Part shown: piece after piece, positions 47,601 to 57,480 of the stretch
How positions within the stretch are numbered: position 1 is the first letter of the stretch
How the letters are laid out: every line of letters begins with the position of its first letter
Program-made: the position numbers and the translations under genes
Source of the DNA: Gyrodactylus bullatarudis
Taxonomy: Eukaryota; Platyhelminthes; Monogenea; Gyrodactylidea; Gyrodactylidae
Length of the DNA stretch: 64,000 nt
Direction: 5' to 3'
Assembly (NCBI GenBank): GCA_012064415.1
Contig: SSNU01000117.1
Location: 331,916-395,915 of the forward strand
Notes under the pieces: model-generated
Databases searched by the model: none
Seen by the model: only the letters and a program-made list of their open reading frames with translations
What the model was told of the DNA's origin: nothing

Positions 47601-50170
47601 CTTTTGCTCTTCATCAAATGTTGAGACATAATCAGTCAGATATTTGCGCAAATCAGTCATGTTTTTAAATACAGATAGCTAGAAATGATCATTAAAACAA
47701 CCAAACTTGTTTCTCAGTATCTGTTATTGCATTTTCAAATAAATTATCAAGTTTTGTGTCATTCTATAGAGATTATCTTGCTATGGGATTTACCCTTTCT
47801 TTGATTTTCTTCAAGTTAATTAGGTATATTTTGATTTCTTCCAGTTTATTTCTCAAATTCTCCAACATAGCATCGCTAGGTCCAATGATTTTCTGAGTTA
47901 ATTTACTCATTGGTATTTTTATCCTCGTCTCCCAATTATTGAGAATGTTGTCGATTTGTGAAATTGTGGTTAATTTCTGAAATATTCCAGGTTACCAATC
48001 ACAATTACCTTGTCAATTTCCTCTCTGAAATCCTTAAGAATTTCATCATAAGACATTTGATTCCTGGTACTGATCTGATCGTTTTGCGTTTTTATTTTTG
48101 AGATCATAATCTCCTTTTGCTTCTGATATTTTTCTATGATCCTTTTTTCGAGAACGGGATAATTTACTAGTGAATCCTGGAGCCATTTCGTGCTATCCGA
48201 CTGTGTTTTCATCCAGGTACTCTCAAAGTCATCAAGATTAATAAGTTTATTTTCATCTTCAAATAACACCTAAAGGAAATAAGTTAACGTACGAAATTAC
48301 CTTGTCTAGAGCCCTTGAAACCTTTTCTATTTCCGAGTGAACATTGCCCACGTCAACAACCTGAAATTTAAATCTTCATGACTCACTTCAATCCTTGAGT
48401 TAATGTAATTTTGAGCAGCTTTAAGGTCCGATTCGAATTGGCTCTTGAAATCATCTAATAAGGCTTTTGTATCTGAATTTTTCTTGATAGATTTCTCAAA
48501 TTCTTCTCGATATGTTTTGTACAGACTCTCTGACAATGTTTTGAAGTCCTTCCAGTTGTTTTCATTGTTAGAAAGCTAAAAGTTAAAGAACCCAGAATAC
48601 CTGTTGGATTTCCTTTCTCAATTCTCGAGATAATGTATCTTTGACTTCAAGGTTTTTAACCTGTTCATTAGCTTCACTTATAGTCTTTATGTCTGGCTTA
48701 AAGTCTTTCAATTTGGCAAAGAGTATCATGTACGACTCAAGCCATTGGCCACAGGTTATTGGCTTACCATTTGATAAACACTTTCGTATTTTTTCTGGCT
48801 TGAAGAATTCATCGGCGAATTTCTTTATTTCCTCGTCAAATTCAGGAGTTACACACTCCTTATTTTCTGTACGATAGCCAGGATGTGGCATCAGAGTGCA
48901 TGTGATATTCGAAAAGTAATTCTTGAGGTTATCTCTAGAAAGGTTGTTATTCTCCTTGACATCATCGTTGAGAAAACTGTCCAGATACTTTCGACCTCCT
49001 TCGAGTCCGTACGAATATTCGTCAATGAACTGCCAATCTCGAACTAGGAAGTGGAGTTCCTGAAACTTTGTTCCCATTACGTTGTATTTTGCCAGTGAGG
49101 TTAGGTTATCGAGGTCACTCTCGTCAATTTTATTCTGGACGTTGTAAATTTGTAGGGAACTCAGAATTGTACTTATCATGAACATGGTGGCACACTCGTT
49201 GAGATCTGTGGTTTTATCGAATGACCCCTCAGTGTCCATAATGAAAATGGCCACTTTTGATTTATCATCCTCGATAATAAGTGGCCTATTCCAGATACAA
49301 ATACCCCTGGTGGTGGATTTTGTACCGCTCTTCCATAGGAATCCTTTCTGAAGTAGGTTTTCATTCTTTAAATGACTCAGAACCTTGTTGAGAAAGAAAG
49401 ATTTTCCAGTACGAGACTTTCCAGAGATGCTGTAGACACAGATAGGGAGGTCATGTAGGTTCTTTTGAGAGAAAATGTCTCTAATTTTATCAAGTTTAAG
49501 TGAAATTTCCCCTGTTGGAGACTTTTCAATTATCTGAATTGGCTTGCCACTGGTAAAGATGTCTTCGATTCGATCCTTTCCATCGGCAATGAATTCATCA
49601 ACTCGATCCTATTTTAAAATCAAATAATTAATTTTTCCTACATTTCGTGCTCTTGTTGATTAAAAAGGGGAAAATCAATCAATGCTAATTAGAATTATAA
49701 TAATAGTGATGACTGTTCAAAATTTCATGAAGATTTCGTTTTTGGTATTCATATAGAATTTTGTTTATTTTAAGAATTAAACCCCATTCGATCCAATCAA
49801 TATCAAATTCTCGATACTCTCTTTCGAGGATAAAGTTGGTCCGAGCATCGTGAAATTGTTACAGGGTGAAGATCATAATAAATTTATGAGAATACAAAAC
49901 TTTTTTTTAACTTTAAAAGATAACTTAAAAGATTCTTAAGACTCTCAAGAACCATGAACCCTACCCCTTTTTTCAACATTTGATAGAACTAATCAGAGAA
50001 GATAAAATATATTCAAGTGAGCTCGTTAAGACAGTTAGATGGAATTTATAAAATGAAAACTCACTGCACATTTTGATAGGAACTCTTTCTATGTTTAGAA
50101 ATTCTTGTTAGAAATAGGCTTCAACTCATTAATTGTTAATAAATGAATGACTTACGAATTTCTCAGGCAT
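44628..50170 (-). CDS. Atlastin/GBP-type dynamin-family GTPase without transmembrane hairpin
   Basis: Eleven exons, 805 aa in one frame: 50170-50156, 49608-48601, 48575-48387, 48360-48301, 48269-48009, 47976-47794, 47763-47707, 47678-47532, 45185-44940, 44905-44834, 44807-44628. The GTPase head closely follows atlastins: G1 SGKSRTGKSFF, G3 FIMDTEGSF, G4 HFLVRDW, followed by SYGLEGGRKYL, ITCTLMPHPG and GKPITCGQWLES. The rest is a long helical, coiled-coil region (KKVESFLKESKLNDAEKAKF). Atlastins fuse ER membranes through a paired transmembrane hairpin; no such hydrophobic segment is seen, so membrane attachment would need another route, as in guanylate-binding proteins. The C-terminus (SIPKLSLNVGKK) has no CaaX box. 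Several introns are 25-34 bp; intron 8 is 2.3 kb and carries a Tc1 element. Confidence 0.85.
45300..45770. repeat. Family A-like foldback in the atlastin-like gene
   Basis: Inverted halves: CGAGATGGCGCGATTTTTTC on the left and AAAAAATCGCGCCAGCTCG on the right. The Tc1 element is inserted at or near its right end. Confidence 0.45.
45771..47410 (+). mobile_element. Complete Tc1-type transposon with IR/DR ends
   Basis: Flanked by TA on both sides (45769-45770, 47411-47412). The 28-bp terminal repeats differ at one base (left first base T, right complement C): ...AGTCGTGGACAAAATTGAAG and its inverse. Each end has a second, internal direct copy (about 45971-45993 and 47198-47220), the IR/DR architecture of Sleeping Beauty-like elements; the right internal copy overlaps the transposase stop. 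Element length 1640 bp. Inserted in intron 8 of the atlastin-like gene, in the opposite orientation. Confidence 0.9.
46143..47198 (+). CDS. Tc1-type transposase, apparently intact
   Basis: 351 aa, no frameshift. The N-terminal bipartite DNA-binding region has an HTH (residues about 15-55, GYGKVAKLFKIHKNTVRNIV), a basic GRGRKRK hook and a second HTH (TVSDRTIRRYLVQNE). The catalytic DD34E triad is present: Asp158 (LWTDETK), Asp250 (LQQDNDPKHTS) and Glu285 (DLNPIENLW), with 34 residues between the last two. Length fits Tc1 family enzymes (about 340 aa). With both ends preserved, the element may still be mobile. Confidence 0.95.
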   Translation: MTGLNQGTRKEYSFDLKERIIQQYNQGDGYGKVAKLFKIHKNTVRNIVLKFKRTGTLTALPGRGRKRKLDENSRRKMIRIVKKDPKTNSKDLKKDFDESGLTVSDRTIRRYLVQNELYGRRPRRKPLLKISHKKARLVFAKKHIISPDSFFDNVLWTDETKIELFGKADQLYVRRPVNCQFEEKYTLPTVKHGGGSIRLRGCFSSSGTGSLYKITGNMNSQIYQSILEQNVESSIEALNMDVGSWILQQDNDPKHTSKSTKEWLANKGWRVLDWPAMSPDLNPIENLWRNLKKSVAKRSPKNLAQLEEYAKEEWANIDLSCCKKLVQGYKKRLEAVISVKGASTSINLKNL

Positions 50171-50687
50171 AATTTCTAATTTCAACCTTGACTATCAACT
50201 CTTAAATACTTCTTGTTTCTAATTCACGCATCACTTCCTGTTATCCAGGGTTTGACAAGATTAAATCTTCACGTTTCAACCTTCCTTTCCTACGTAATTT
50301 AGAATTATAAATCTATAGTGTATAAATTGAAGATGAATGCTAATTCTGAGGTTTTTGAAAATTTAAATTTAAAAGTTAAACCTAACAGATGGACTTTAAG
50401 AAAAATCTCATCCCCTAAAGTTCAGGGATTAAAATTCTAAATTAAAGTCTATTTTATTTCAGTTAAAGTTATATAATTATTCTGTAAAAATGACCAATTT
50501 AAGCATAATCTTGAGTCAGAAAATATTACAACAACAATACTTGATTATGATTGATTTATATCTTTCTAAACTCTTATTGGTCAGTGAAATTAGCAACAGA
50601 GGCATAGATATTAATTGGAACTCGGTTTACTTTTATTTTCATCCACAAAATTTTAATTATAAAGGTTGTTATTTAAATTTATCGTGC
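50171..50687. other. No gene seen
   Basis: AT-rich flank upstream of the atlastin-like gene; presumably holds its promoter. One 78-codon + frame (50490-50726) has no support. Confidence 0.3.
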
Positions 50688-51872
50688 TTACCGAATCTGC
50701 CATTGGTTTCTGGCTATCTAATTTAGAAGAGGTGTAAAAATCAAATTTTTGAAATCTGTTTTTATACATAGTTTTTCCGTTTTCACATTTTAAGCAAAGC
50801 TTGCTTCAAAATCTAAATAGAAAAAATTTCCTCGTTTTCTGGGATGAACTAACTAAACATTTGTTAAAATCTATTTCTATAACTTAACTGTATGGCAAGA
50901 AAAAATACATTTCTAATTCTAAAGTTTTTTCATTTAAGGCAATCAAATACTCACCTAACTTTCCAGGAATTGTCAATAAATCCAAATGACCCACTTCATC
51001 TTCTTTAATATTAAAAGACCTTCAAAATGAGGGGCTGGGTGTCATATAAGACTGTTATTTACATGATAGATTTCGGATCTACCCCACTGTTTATCATACT
51101 TTCTTTATAGGTGATGTAAGCATTTATTGTAGCACTCACAATGGTCTGCCAAAAGATATATGGGTACCATTTCTTTGACTTGTATGATGGCCTATATCTA
51201 GCAGTTAGTGAATCATGGATGTCAACTCCACCCATATATTTATTATAAGCAGATATTGTCTGGGGCTTCAAGATAGCTTTGAATTTCATCTCTTTCTTAT
51301 TATAAGAATTAGTTTTGACCATAGGTTCGGCGGGGATATGAGTAGTGATCATATAGACTAATCTTTTATCCATCCACTTTAGTAGGAGAAATGGTACCCA
51401 TATATCTTTTGGCAGACCATTGTGAGTGCTACAATAAATGCTTACATCACCTATAAAGAAAGTATGATAAACAGTGGGGTAGATCCGAAATCTATCATGT
51501 AAATAACAGTCTTATATGACACCCAGCCCCTCATTTTGAAGGTCTTTTAATATTAAAGAAGATGAAGTGGGTCATTTGGATTTATTGACAATTCCTGGAA
51601 AGTTAGGTGAGTATTTGATTGCCTTAAATGAAAAAACTTTAGAATTAGAAATGTATTTTTTCTTGCCATACAGTTAAGTTATAGAAATAGATTTTAACAA
51701 ATGTTTAGTTAGTTCATCCCAGAAAACGAGGAAATTTTTTCTATTAGATTTTGAAGCAAGCTTTGCTTAAAATGTGAAAACGGAAAAACTATGTATAAAA
51801 ACAGATTTCAAAAATTTGATTTTTACACCTCTTCTAAATTAGATAGCCAGAAACCAATGGCAGATTCGGTAA
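50688..51872. mobile_element. Palindrome built from piggyBac transposase sequence, family L
   Basis: Inverted arms 50688-51174 and 51387-51872 (about 487 bp, few mismatches) around a 212-bp centre. The minus-strand frame 51373-51059 is the end of a piggyBac (DDE_Tnp_1_7) transposase: NKYMGGVDIHDSLTARYR, WYPYIFWQTIVSATINAY, stop after VDPKSIM. The right arm repeats the WYPYIFWQ part on the + strand. It is a broken, inverted-duplicated copy. Confidence 0.7.
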
Positions 51873-53204
51873 ACTCACAAAATTTTGTTGCCTTTTAAAA
51901 TAAAAAAAATCTTTTCGGAAAGTTTATTTATCCTCTAAAACATGGTGAAAATTAAACAAAAAAAACCCAAAAATTCGAACAACACCTTTATTTGACTTTA
52001 ACCCTCTCGTACCCAAAGGACATATGTATCCGCAGGAAGTTTTTATGAAATTTCTTAAGAAAAAATATTTTATAATAATTGACAGTCAACCTTCACGGAT
52101 AAAATATTTCTTCAAGATATTCTCAGAAATTGGATGATTTCTAAGACTTGATGCAAAAATTTTAAAAATTTCATGTTTCGTCGCTAATAAGTAGATAGGA
52201 AAATTGTATTGAAATTGCTCAAAAAAAATTTTTTATATCAACACTTCAAATTTTCACTGCAGGATTATTACTATCCTGAACATGCTGATTTCATCTGATT
52301 GCGAAAAAACTTAGAGGATAACAATTACAGTTTTAGCGAAATTAATTTTTAAAATTTGGGAAATTGCATTTTTTTCCATAATCTCAGAAATTTTAGCGAT
52401 TTTTTCAGATCACAGATTCGGGATCAGCACAAAATTTTACACCAGAATCAGTTTAATTTACCCTTTTACTTTTTTTTGAATTTTTCATCACCCCCTGTGT
52501 TATATGGTTTAATGTTTCGAAATTTGTACATATGTTCATATTTTGTCATTTACAAGGATATTATGTACAGAATCTTTATATTTATTTTAAAATTTATTTT
52601 TTATTATATATCAATAAATACATTGTCTAACAAAAAATGGCATGTATCATACTGATGAGTATGCCCGAAATAAAGGCCTTATTTGTGAAATAACTCGTAT
52701 CATCTTCTTTCTTTATTCAAAAAGTTCACTTCAGAGTAGTCAGATCGTTATGTACTGTTGAATGCCTAAAAATGAAATTTCGGGTCTATTGTCCAAGAAA
52801 TATTCTTTTTCAATTTCTTAGACCTCAATATGCAAAGTGATTACAATAAATTTCATACAGGATGCTTCTGGGAAATCAAATGACGAAGAATTGAACGAGG
52901 AGAATATAAAACTGAAATGGTGTAAATGAAATCAAAATTTGTATCCTAGACTTGCTAATTTAGCCCCATATATATTGACTCAACCAGTTTCTTCATTACC
53001 GAGTGATAGGATATTCAGTAATATTTGAAAACAGATTTTTGAACGAACCTTTCATCGGAACATGTTTATGATAATATTTATTAATTGTAATAGAATTATT
53101 TGATATGAAATTATAAAAAATAATAATTTTATATGTAGTCTCGCTTGTCAGTAGTATTAGAATTAGAATTTGAACAAGTAATTGATAATTATAATGCGTT
53201 ATAA
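51873..53204. other. No gene; family H half-copy and a possible piggyBac-type end
   Basis: TTAA followed by CCCTCTCGTACCC at 51998 resembles a piggyBac-type terminus, but no matching opposite end was found. A family H half lies at 52639-52710. The rest is AT-rich. Confidence 0.3.
52639..52710. repeat. Half of a family H MITE
   Basis: GGCATGTATCATACTGATGA to GTATCATCTTC; one arm only. Confidence 0.55.
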
Positions 53205-53206
53205 TA

Positions 53207-54711
53207 TAGTGGTCGACAAAATAAAAGTTTTCACTCAAGAATCCATTTTCTCAGCTATATAATAGTCTAGAAAGATGTGACACACAGCAGTCGAAAGAGA
53301 AAAAAATTTACTATTAGATCACATGGAAAGTTATACTGACAATGTATTCATAAATTTAAAAACACAAATTTACGTTTTTTCATTCAGACGTAAAACGACA
53401 AAATAAAGTTCTCAGATCTATTTTGTGAAATTGCCTTCACACAAAACAACATTTAAACATCTTTTCATCATAAACTTATACAGATTCCTTACTGTTTCAA
53501 TTACTAATCAATTCCATTCGATTAAATTTTATGTGACCAATTCAGTTCCTATAGAATATTGCTTCCCGTACGCATAAAATTCTTGCGCTCGAATTTCTAA
53601 AAGATTTTCAATGAGCTTAGGATTTCTTACAGGCTAGGGTAATAATTCAACTTCTTGCTCCTTAAACCAACTGAATGGCGACTTAGATCTATGTATTGTG
53701 TTGCTAAAATACAAGACCCATGTTTTTTTGATCACCTCTTTAAAAGGAGCTAATTGGTATTTTAACTGAATCCAGCTTCTCATTAACAATAATTAAATTG
53801 CCAGTTCCATTATTTGAGATAATTCCTCAGACCATAACACTAGCACCTCCAAAGTCAAGTTTAACACAGGTTGGTTTTCGGAAGATTTCTATCAATCCAA
53901 GAGAGATTTAAACCATCAGGTTTATCCAAATTGAATTTCTTTTCATCAAAAATATTATTTTTTCCAAATCAATGGTCTTAGCAATCTTAACTGCATACCA
54001 ATTTTTTCTTGCAAACTTATCGTCAGAATTTAGATCGGGAATATTATTAGCCTTTCCACAAGATAATTTAACACTTATTTTTAGGTAATGTTTAATTGTA
54101 CATTGGCTTTTAAATTAATCTTTTATTTGAGAAGCAATTCTTTTGTTTCCTACAGCTGCGTATATAATTTTACTTTTGAGGCTACTTACTATAATTGTCT
54201 TTCTCCCTCTTCTTTCTTTAAATTTTTTCTGATACTTTCGTATTTAACAAGTTGTATATTGAAGTAGAAGAACAACCGAGAGTTTTAGCGATCCTTCAAT
54301 TATTGTATCCCTCTTATTTGAGCTCGATAGATCGTTCCTTCTGCAATGCAGAGAGTTTTGAATTTTTCGTCCTATCAGGTATAGACAATTTCCAATTGTT
54401 CATAGAATATCGAGAATCGAAAATTTCGAAGTTCAAAAGTAAAAAATTTTCTTTTCAGCTATATGATAGTTTATTAAGATAAGAAATAGCCTTATAAATA
54501 ACTGAAAACTTTATTTTGTCGTTTTACGTCTGAATGAAAAAACGTAAATTTGTGTTTTTAAATTTATGAATACATTTTCAGTATAACTTTCCATATGATC
54601 TAATAGTAAATTTTTTTCTCTTTCGACTGCTGTGTGTCACATCTTTCTAGACTATTATATAGCTGAGAAAAATGGATTCTTGAGTGAAAACTTTTATTTT
54701 GTCGACCACTA
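53207..54711 (-). mobile_element. Decayed Tc1-type element with about 206-bp IR/DR ends
   Basis: TIRs 53205-53410 and 54507-54713 are nearly perfect inverses (TATAGTGGTCGACAAAATAA). Each has an inner direct copy of the tip (CGACAAAATAAAGTT), an IR/DR layout. The minus-strand interior is a transposase broken by stops and shifts: RRGRKTIIV and KSKIIYAAVGNKRIASQIKD, then FDEKKFNLDKPDGLNLSWID, matching the Tc1 DEkkFnlDgpDG block. The ends are far better preserved than the gene, suggesting mobilisation in trans. Confidence 0.7.
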
Positions 54712-54750
54712 TAATTATAATTATAATTATAATTATTATTATAATTATAG
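54711..54750. repeat. TAATTA microsatellite
   Basis: Simple array of ATTATA/TAATTA units directly beside the right end of the Tc1 relic. Confidence 0.8.
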
Positions 54751-55208
54751 AACTTGAATGTTCTTGATACTTACGCTCACTCAAGGTCTAAGGATTGCAA
54801 ACAGATCAATCCAGCAGTTAATTTTCAAAATGCAGAAACACATGTTTTATCTTTCATCAGAGATAAACAAAGGGATTCAAAACCGATCCGAAGAATTGAC
54901 TGTCTCAATGACATTAAAAGCATGCTGATATTTTAGAAGGAGGCTTTCTCAAATGTTCTTCTGGTTGGATGACAAGTCTTCTTAAAAGAAACAATATATC
55001 CACTCATCGAATCTTTGGGAGAAGAGGCTTCAGAAGACCAAAACATCATCAAAGATTGGATTTTTGAAAATAGAGCTCTTATTAGTATGTATGAGCCAGC
55101 TGAAATATTCAACTGTGATGAAACTGATCTCAATTTCTTGATGAAGGGAACACAACGTTAGATTTTGAATAAGCACAAAGTAGAAATTACATTGTTTTTA
55201 GACATTAA

Positions 55209-55728
55209 CCCTTCATGTCCCATTGTTCCACCAGTGGAACACAACTTTTTCTCGAGCTATAATTTTAACTGAAAGATACCTAAAACACTTTGTTTACCCC
55301 TCATTAGAAAGGAAATTTATTGAGCTACAAAAATATGTATAATTCATAAAGATAGCTTTTCACTGATGGACACCATAGTTATTTGAAGAATGGTGATTTT
55401 TTGAAAATGTTGTCAAAAATTTTAAAAATATTTAGAACGTTTTTTTGAAAACCTATTTGCTGAGGTCTTAGAAAAAAATGAAATAACTTTCTAACGTAAA
55501 ACAATAGTCGTAGATTTCAAATATGCAATCGGCTGCTTGATATCTCTTATAGTTTAGAAGATAACTGGTTTTAAAGCAAAAAAAGCCTATTTTAACCTCT
55601 ATTATCTTTGTAATGATAAGTCGGCTTACAAAAAAGAATTGAGATTAAGAATCAGCGTAATTATTTTGGTTAGTTTGCAAATTTTCTTATTTGTGTGATG
55701 AAAAAAAAATAATTTGGGACATGAAGGG
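55209..55728. mobile_element. piggyBac-type MITE, TTAA target duplication
   Basis: 520 bp between TTAA at 55205-55208 and 55729-55732. Ends are inverted: CCCTTCATGTCCCA and GGGACATGAAGGG. Non-coding. CCC...-starting ends with TTAA duplications are the hallmark of piggyBac elements. The matching uninterrupted TTAA site is seen in the opposite palindrome arm (about 56123-56128). Confidence 0.85.
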
Positions 55729-55882
55729 TTAAACCTACTAGCTAAGTGTGGTCACTGGTTATTACTATATCCTTGTGAATCTAACTTGATGGAGATTGTC
55801 TTCTCACACCTAGATGTTAGAGTTCGAATAAGCAAGTGTCAATTCCATAAGAGAGTCAAATAATATTCAACTCACGGTGGCA

Positions 55883-55925
55883 GATGTAGACGCGTTTCGT
55901 CCTTATTAGGACTCGTCAGTACACC
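55883..55925 (-). ncRNA. Type I hammerhead self-cleaving ribozyme
   Basis: Minus strand, 5' to 3': stem I strand GGUGUA, core CUGACGAG, stem II UCC-UAAUAA-GGA, then CGAAA, a minimal self-complementary CGCG as stem III, cleavage triplet GUC, and stem I strand UACAUC. All conserved core residues (CUGANGA, GAAA, UH before the scissile bond) are present. Predicted cleavage lies between plus positions 55889 and 55888. Open ends at helix I define type I. Very short stem III usually requires dimerisation or tandem copies for activity, as described for ribozymes of Penelope-like elements and animal retrozymes. Confidence 0.8.
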
Positions 55926-56730
55926 ATAGCCTGGATTCGAACCCGGGTCTTCAAGGACGAAACGCGTATACATCTGTCACCTTGAGTTGAATATTATTTG
56001 ACTCTCTTATGGAATTGACACTTGCTTATCCGAACTCTAACATCTAGGTGTAAGAAGACAATCTCCATCAAGTTAGATTCACAAGGATATAGTAATAACC
56101 AGTGACCACACTTAGCTAGTAGGTTTAATGTCTAACAACGTTAGATTCTTCAGACATTCTGGTTAAAGGAACTAAACGAACTAAATATCGAGTAACAGTC
56201 CACCTCTGTTGTTTGATGACTGGGGAAAAGTTCACTCCCTATTTCATAGGTAAGAAATGATTCAAACTAATAATGTTAAGGCGAATCAAGAAAACCTCGA
56301 TGCTTTCGAGTGGTCCCTGTGAATTATTTGGGCCAGAAAAATGCTTGGATGGATTCAGAAAGATTTCAATTATGGATAAAAATTTTTTCTCAGTATCTCG
56401 GTGAAAGACGAATTCTCTTGCTTCTTGACAATTGTCCACAGCACACATGCTGGTACAATGCCCGATCAACATCAAGTAACTCTTTCTCCCGAAGAAAACA
56501 ACTTCACTGACACAACCTCTGGATAGAGGATTGATCAATGAATTCAAACTGAAATATAAGGCCTCATTGATCGACTATGGAATAAAACCTGACGTAAAAC
56601 AAGTGATGCATTCTGGTGAGCTTTGAGTCATTGTTGTGTATCTCTCTATTCTAAATTCAAGCAGTGTTCAGTTTTCCTGGATGGCTTTCGACCTAGCCTC
56701 GTCCTATCGTTATTTTTTTTAGTATAAGAT

Positions 56731-57153
56731 TTTCGAAAGGGTGGGGAAAAGTTGGATGTTTAGAAGAGTATAGTGTAATGAGTAAGTACATCCAGATGGT
56801 CACTAGGCTTGTTATTTGTTTGTTTTGGAGGCGACAAAAAGACCCCCTACTCCGTCACCAAACTTGGGAAAAAGCTATTTTTCGATAAAAATACATTTTA
56901 GTGAAATAATATAAGTTTGGATATCTTTTGATCCGAATCTATGTACGATCAACCAAGCATAGAGAATTCTTCAGCAGAAAAAGCTCTTTCGAATGAATGT
57001 TGATAGAATGAAAGTTATAATTTTTGCTAAGAAAATTCAAGGTTTATACAGAAACCCTACTCATAAGTATGATGATGATTTCGAAAACTAAATTAAAAAG
57101 AGGCAGAGGGAAGAGGGTAATTTTTGGTTCATAAGTCACAGGTCTAACTGTAC
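56731..57153 (+). repeat. Dispersed repeat, family J copy 2
   Basis: Near-identical to 23471-23865 but retains about 26 extra bases (TTTATACAGAAACCCTACTC region at about 57043). No frame. Confidence 0.75.
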
Positions 57154-57480
57154 TCCTAATAACCTATGATTGTTATCACTTTTACCATTTGAATAAAAAT
57201 TAAATCTATCCAGATAGAGTGAGATATTTGGAGGATACGATACCACAAGGTACTCTTCAGACAGCTACTGTCGACAAGGTCTCAGTTGCAAGCATCTCAG
57301 TAGTTAAAGACTCTGAGGATCATATTACCGATGGGAAGACCATCGATTCTACACAATTCAAGAATTCACAAAATAATTTATATGACATATTTATTAGGTC
57401 AAAATCTTCTCAATTTATGTTCATGCATAAAATATAAATTTCATTGATTATTTTTTGAAAATATACTGAATCCGCTATTT

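Larger units (their letters stand above)
55165..56134. mobile_element. Palindromic hammerhead retroposon inserted in the pogo relic
   Basis: Bounded by a 13-bp target duplication (ACAACGTTAGATT at 55152 and 56135). It contains inverted arms of about 190 bp meeting near 55945, with TAGACATTAAACCTACTAGC at the outer end of each arm. The left arm is interrupted by a 520-bp piggyBac-type MITE. The left arm read on the minus strand gives GGGTTCGAATCC (B box), then a hammerhead ribozyme, then the body; the right arm has only the 3' part of the ribozyme (GGACGAAACGCGTA). Confidence 0.7.
54754..56640 (+). pseudogene. Pogo/Tigger (CENP-B-type) transposase relic, split by later insertions
   Basis: Broken frames resemble a DDE_1 transposase: an HTH-like part (NAETHVLSFIRDKQRDSKPI), IFNCDETDLNFLMKGTQR with the first Asp (to about 55160), then, after an inserted block, SSDILVKGTKRTKYRVTVHLCCL-type sequence, the second catalytic region (RILLLLDNCPQHT) and a late part (RGLINEFKLKYKASLIDYGI). 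Several stops and frameshifts. Bases 55165-56134 are a later insertion; the coding text reads straight across when it is skipped, with a 13-bp duplication at the junction. Confidence 0.65.

Noticed and set aside
51998..52014. Isolated TTAA-CCCTCTCGTACCC, piggyBac-type end
   Set aside because: No matching inverted end was found within the window, so no element can be delimited.
52639..52710. CTGATGAG followed by CGAAA in a family H MITE, hammerhead-like
   Set aside because: The intervening TATGCC cannot form stem II, the CGAAA is not conserved in sister copies (TGGAA, CAAAA), and CTGATGAG lies inside a different strong hairpin.
57219..57437. 72-codon plus frame after an acceptor-like CTATCCAG
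   Set aside because: No upstream exon, no recognisable motif, and it lies between a dispersed repeat and the end of the truncated GTPase gene.
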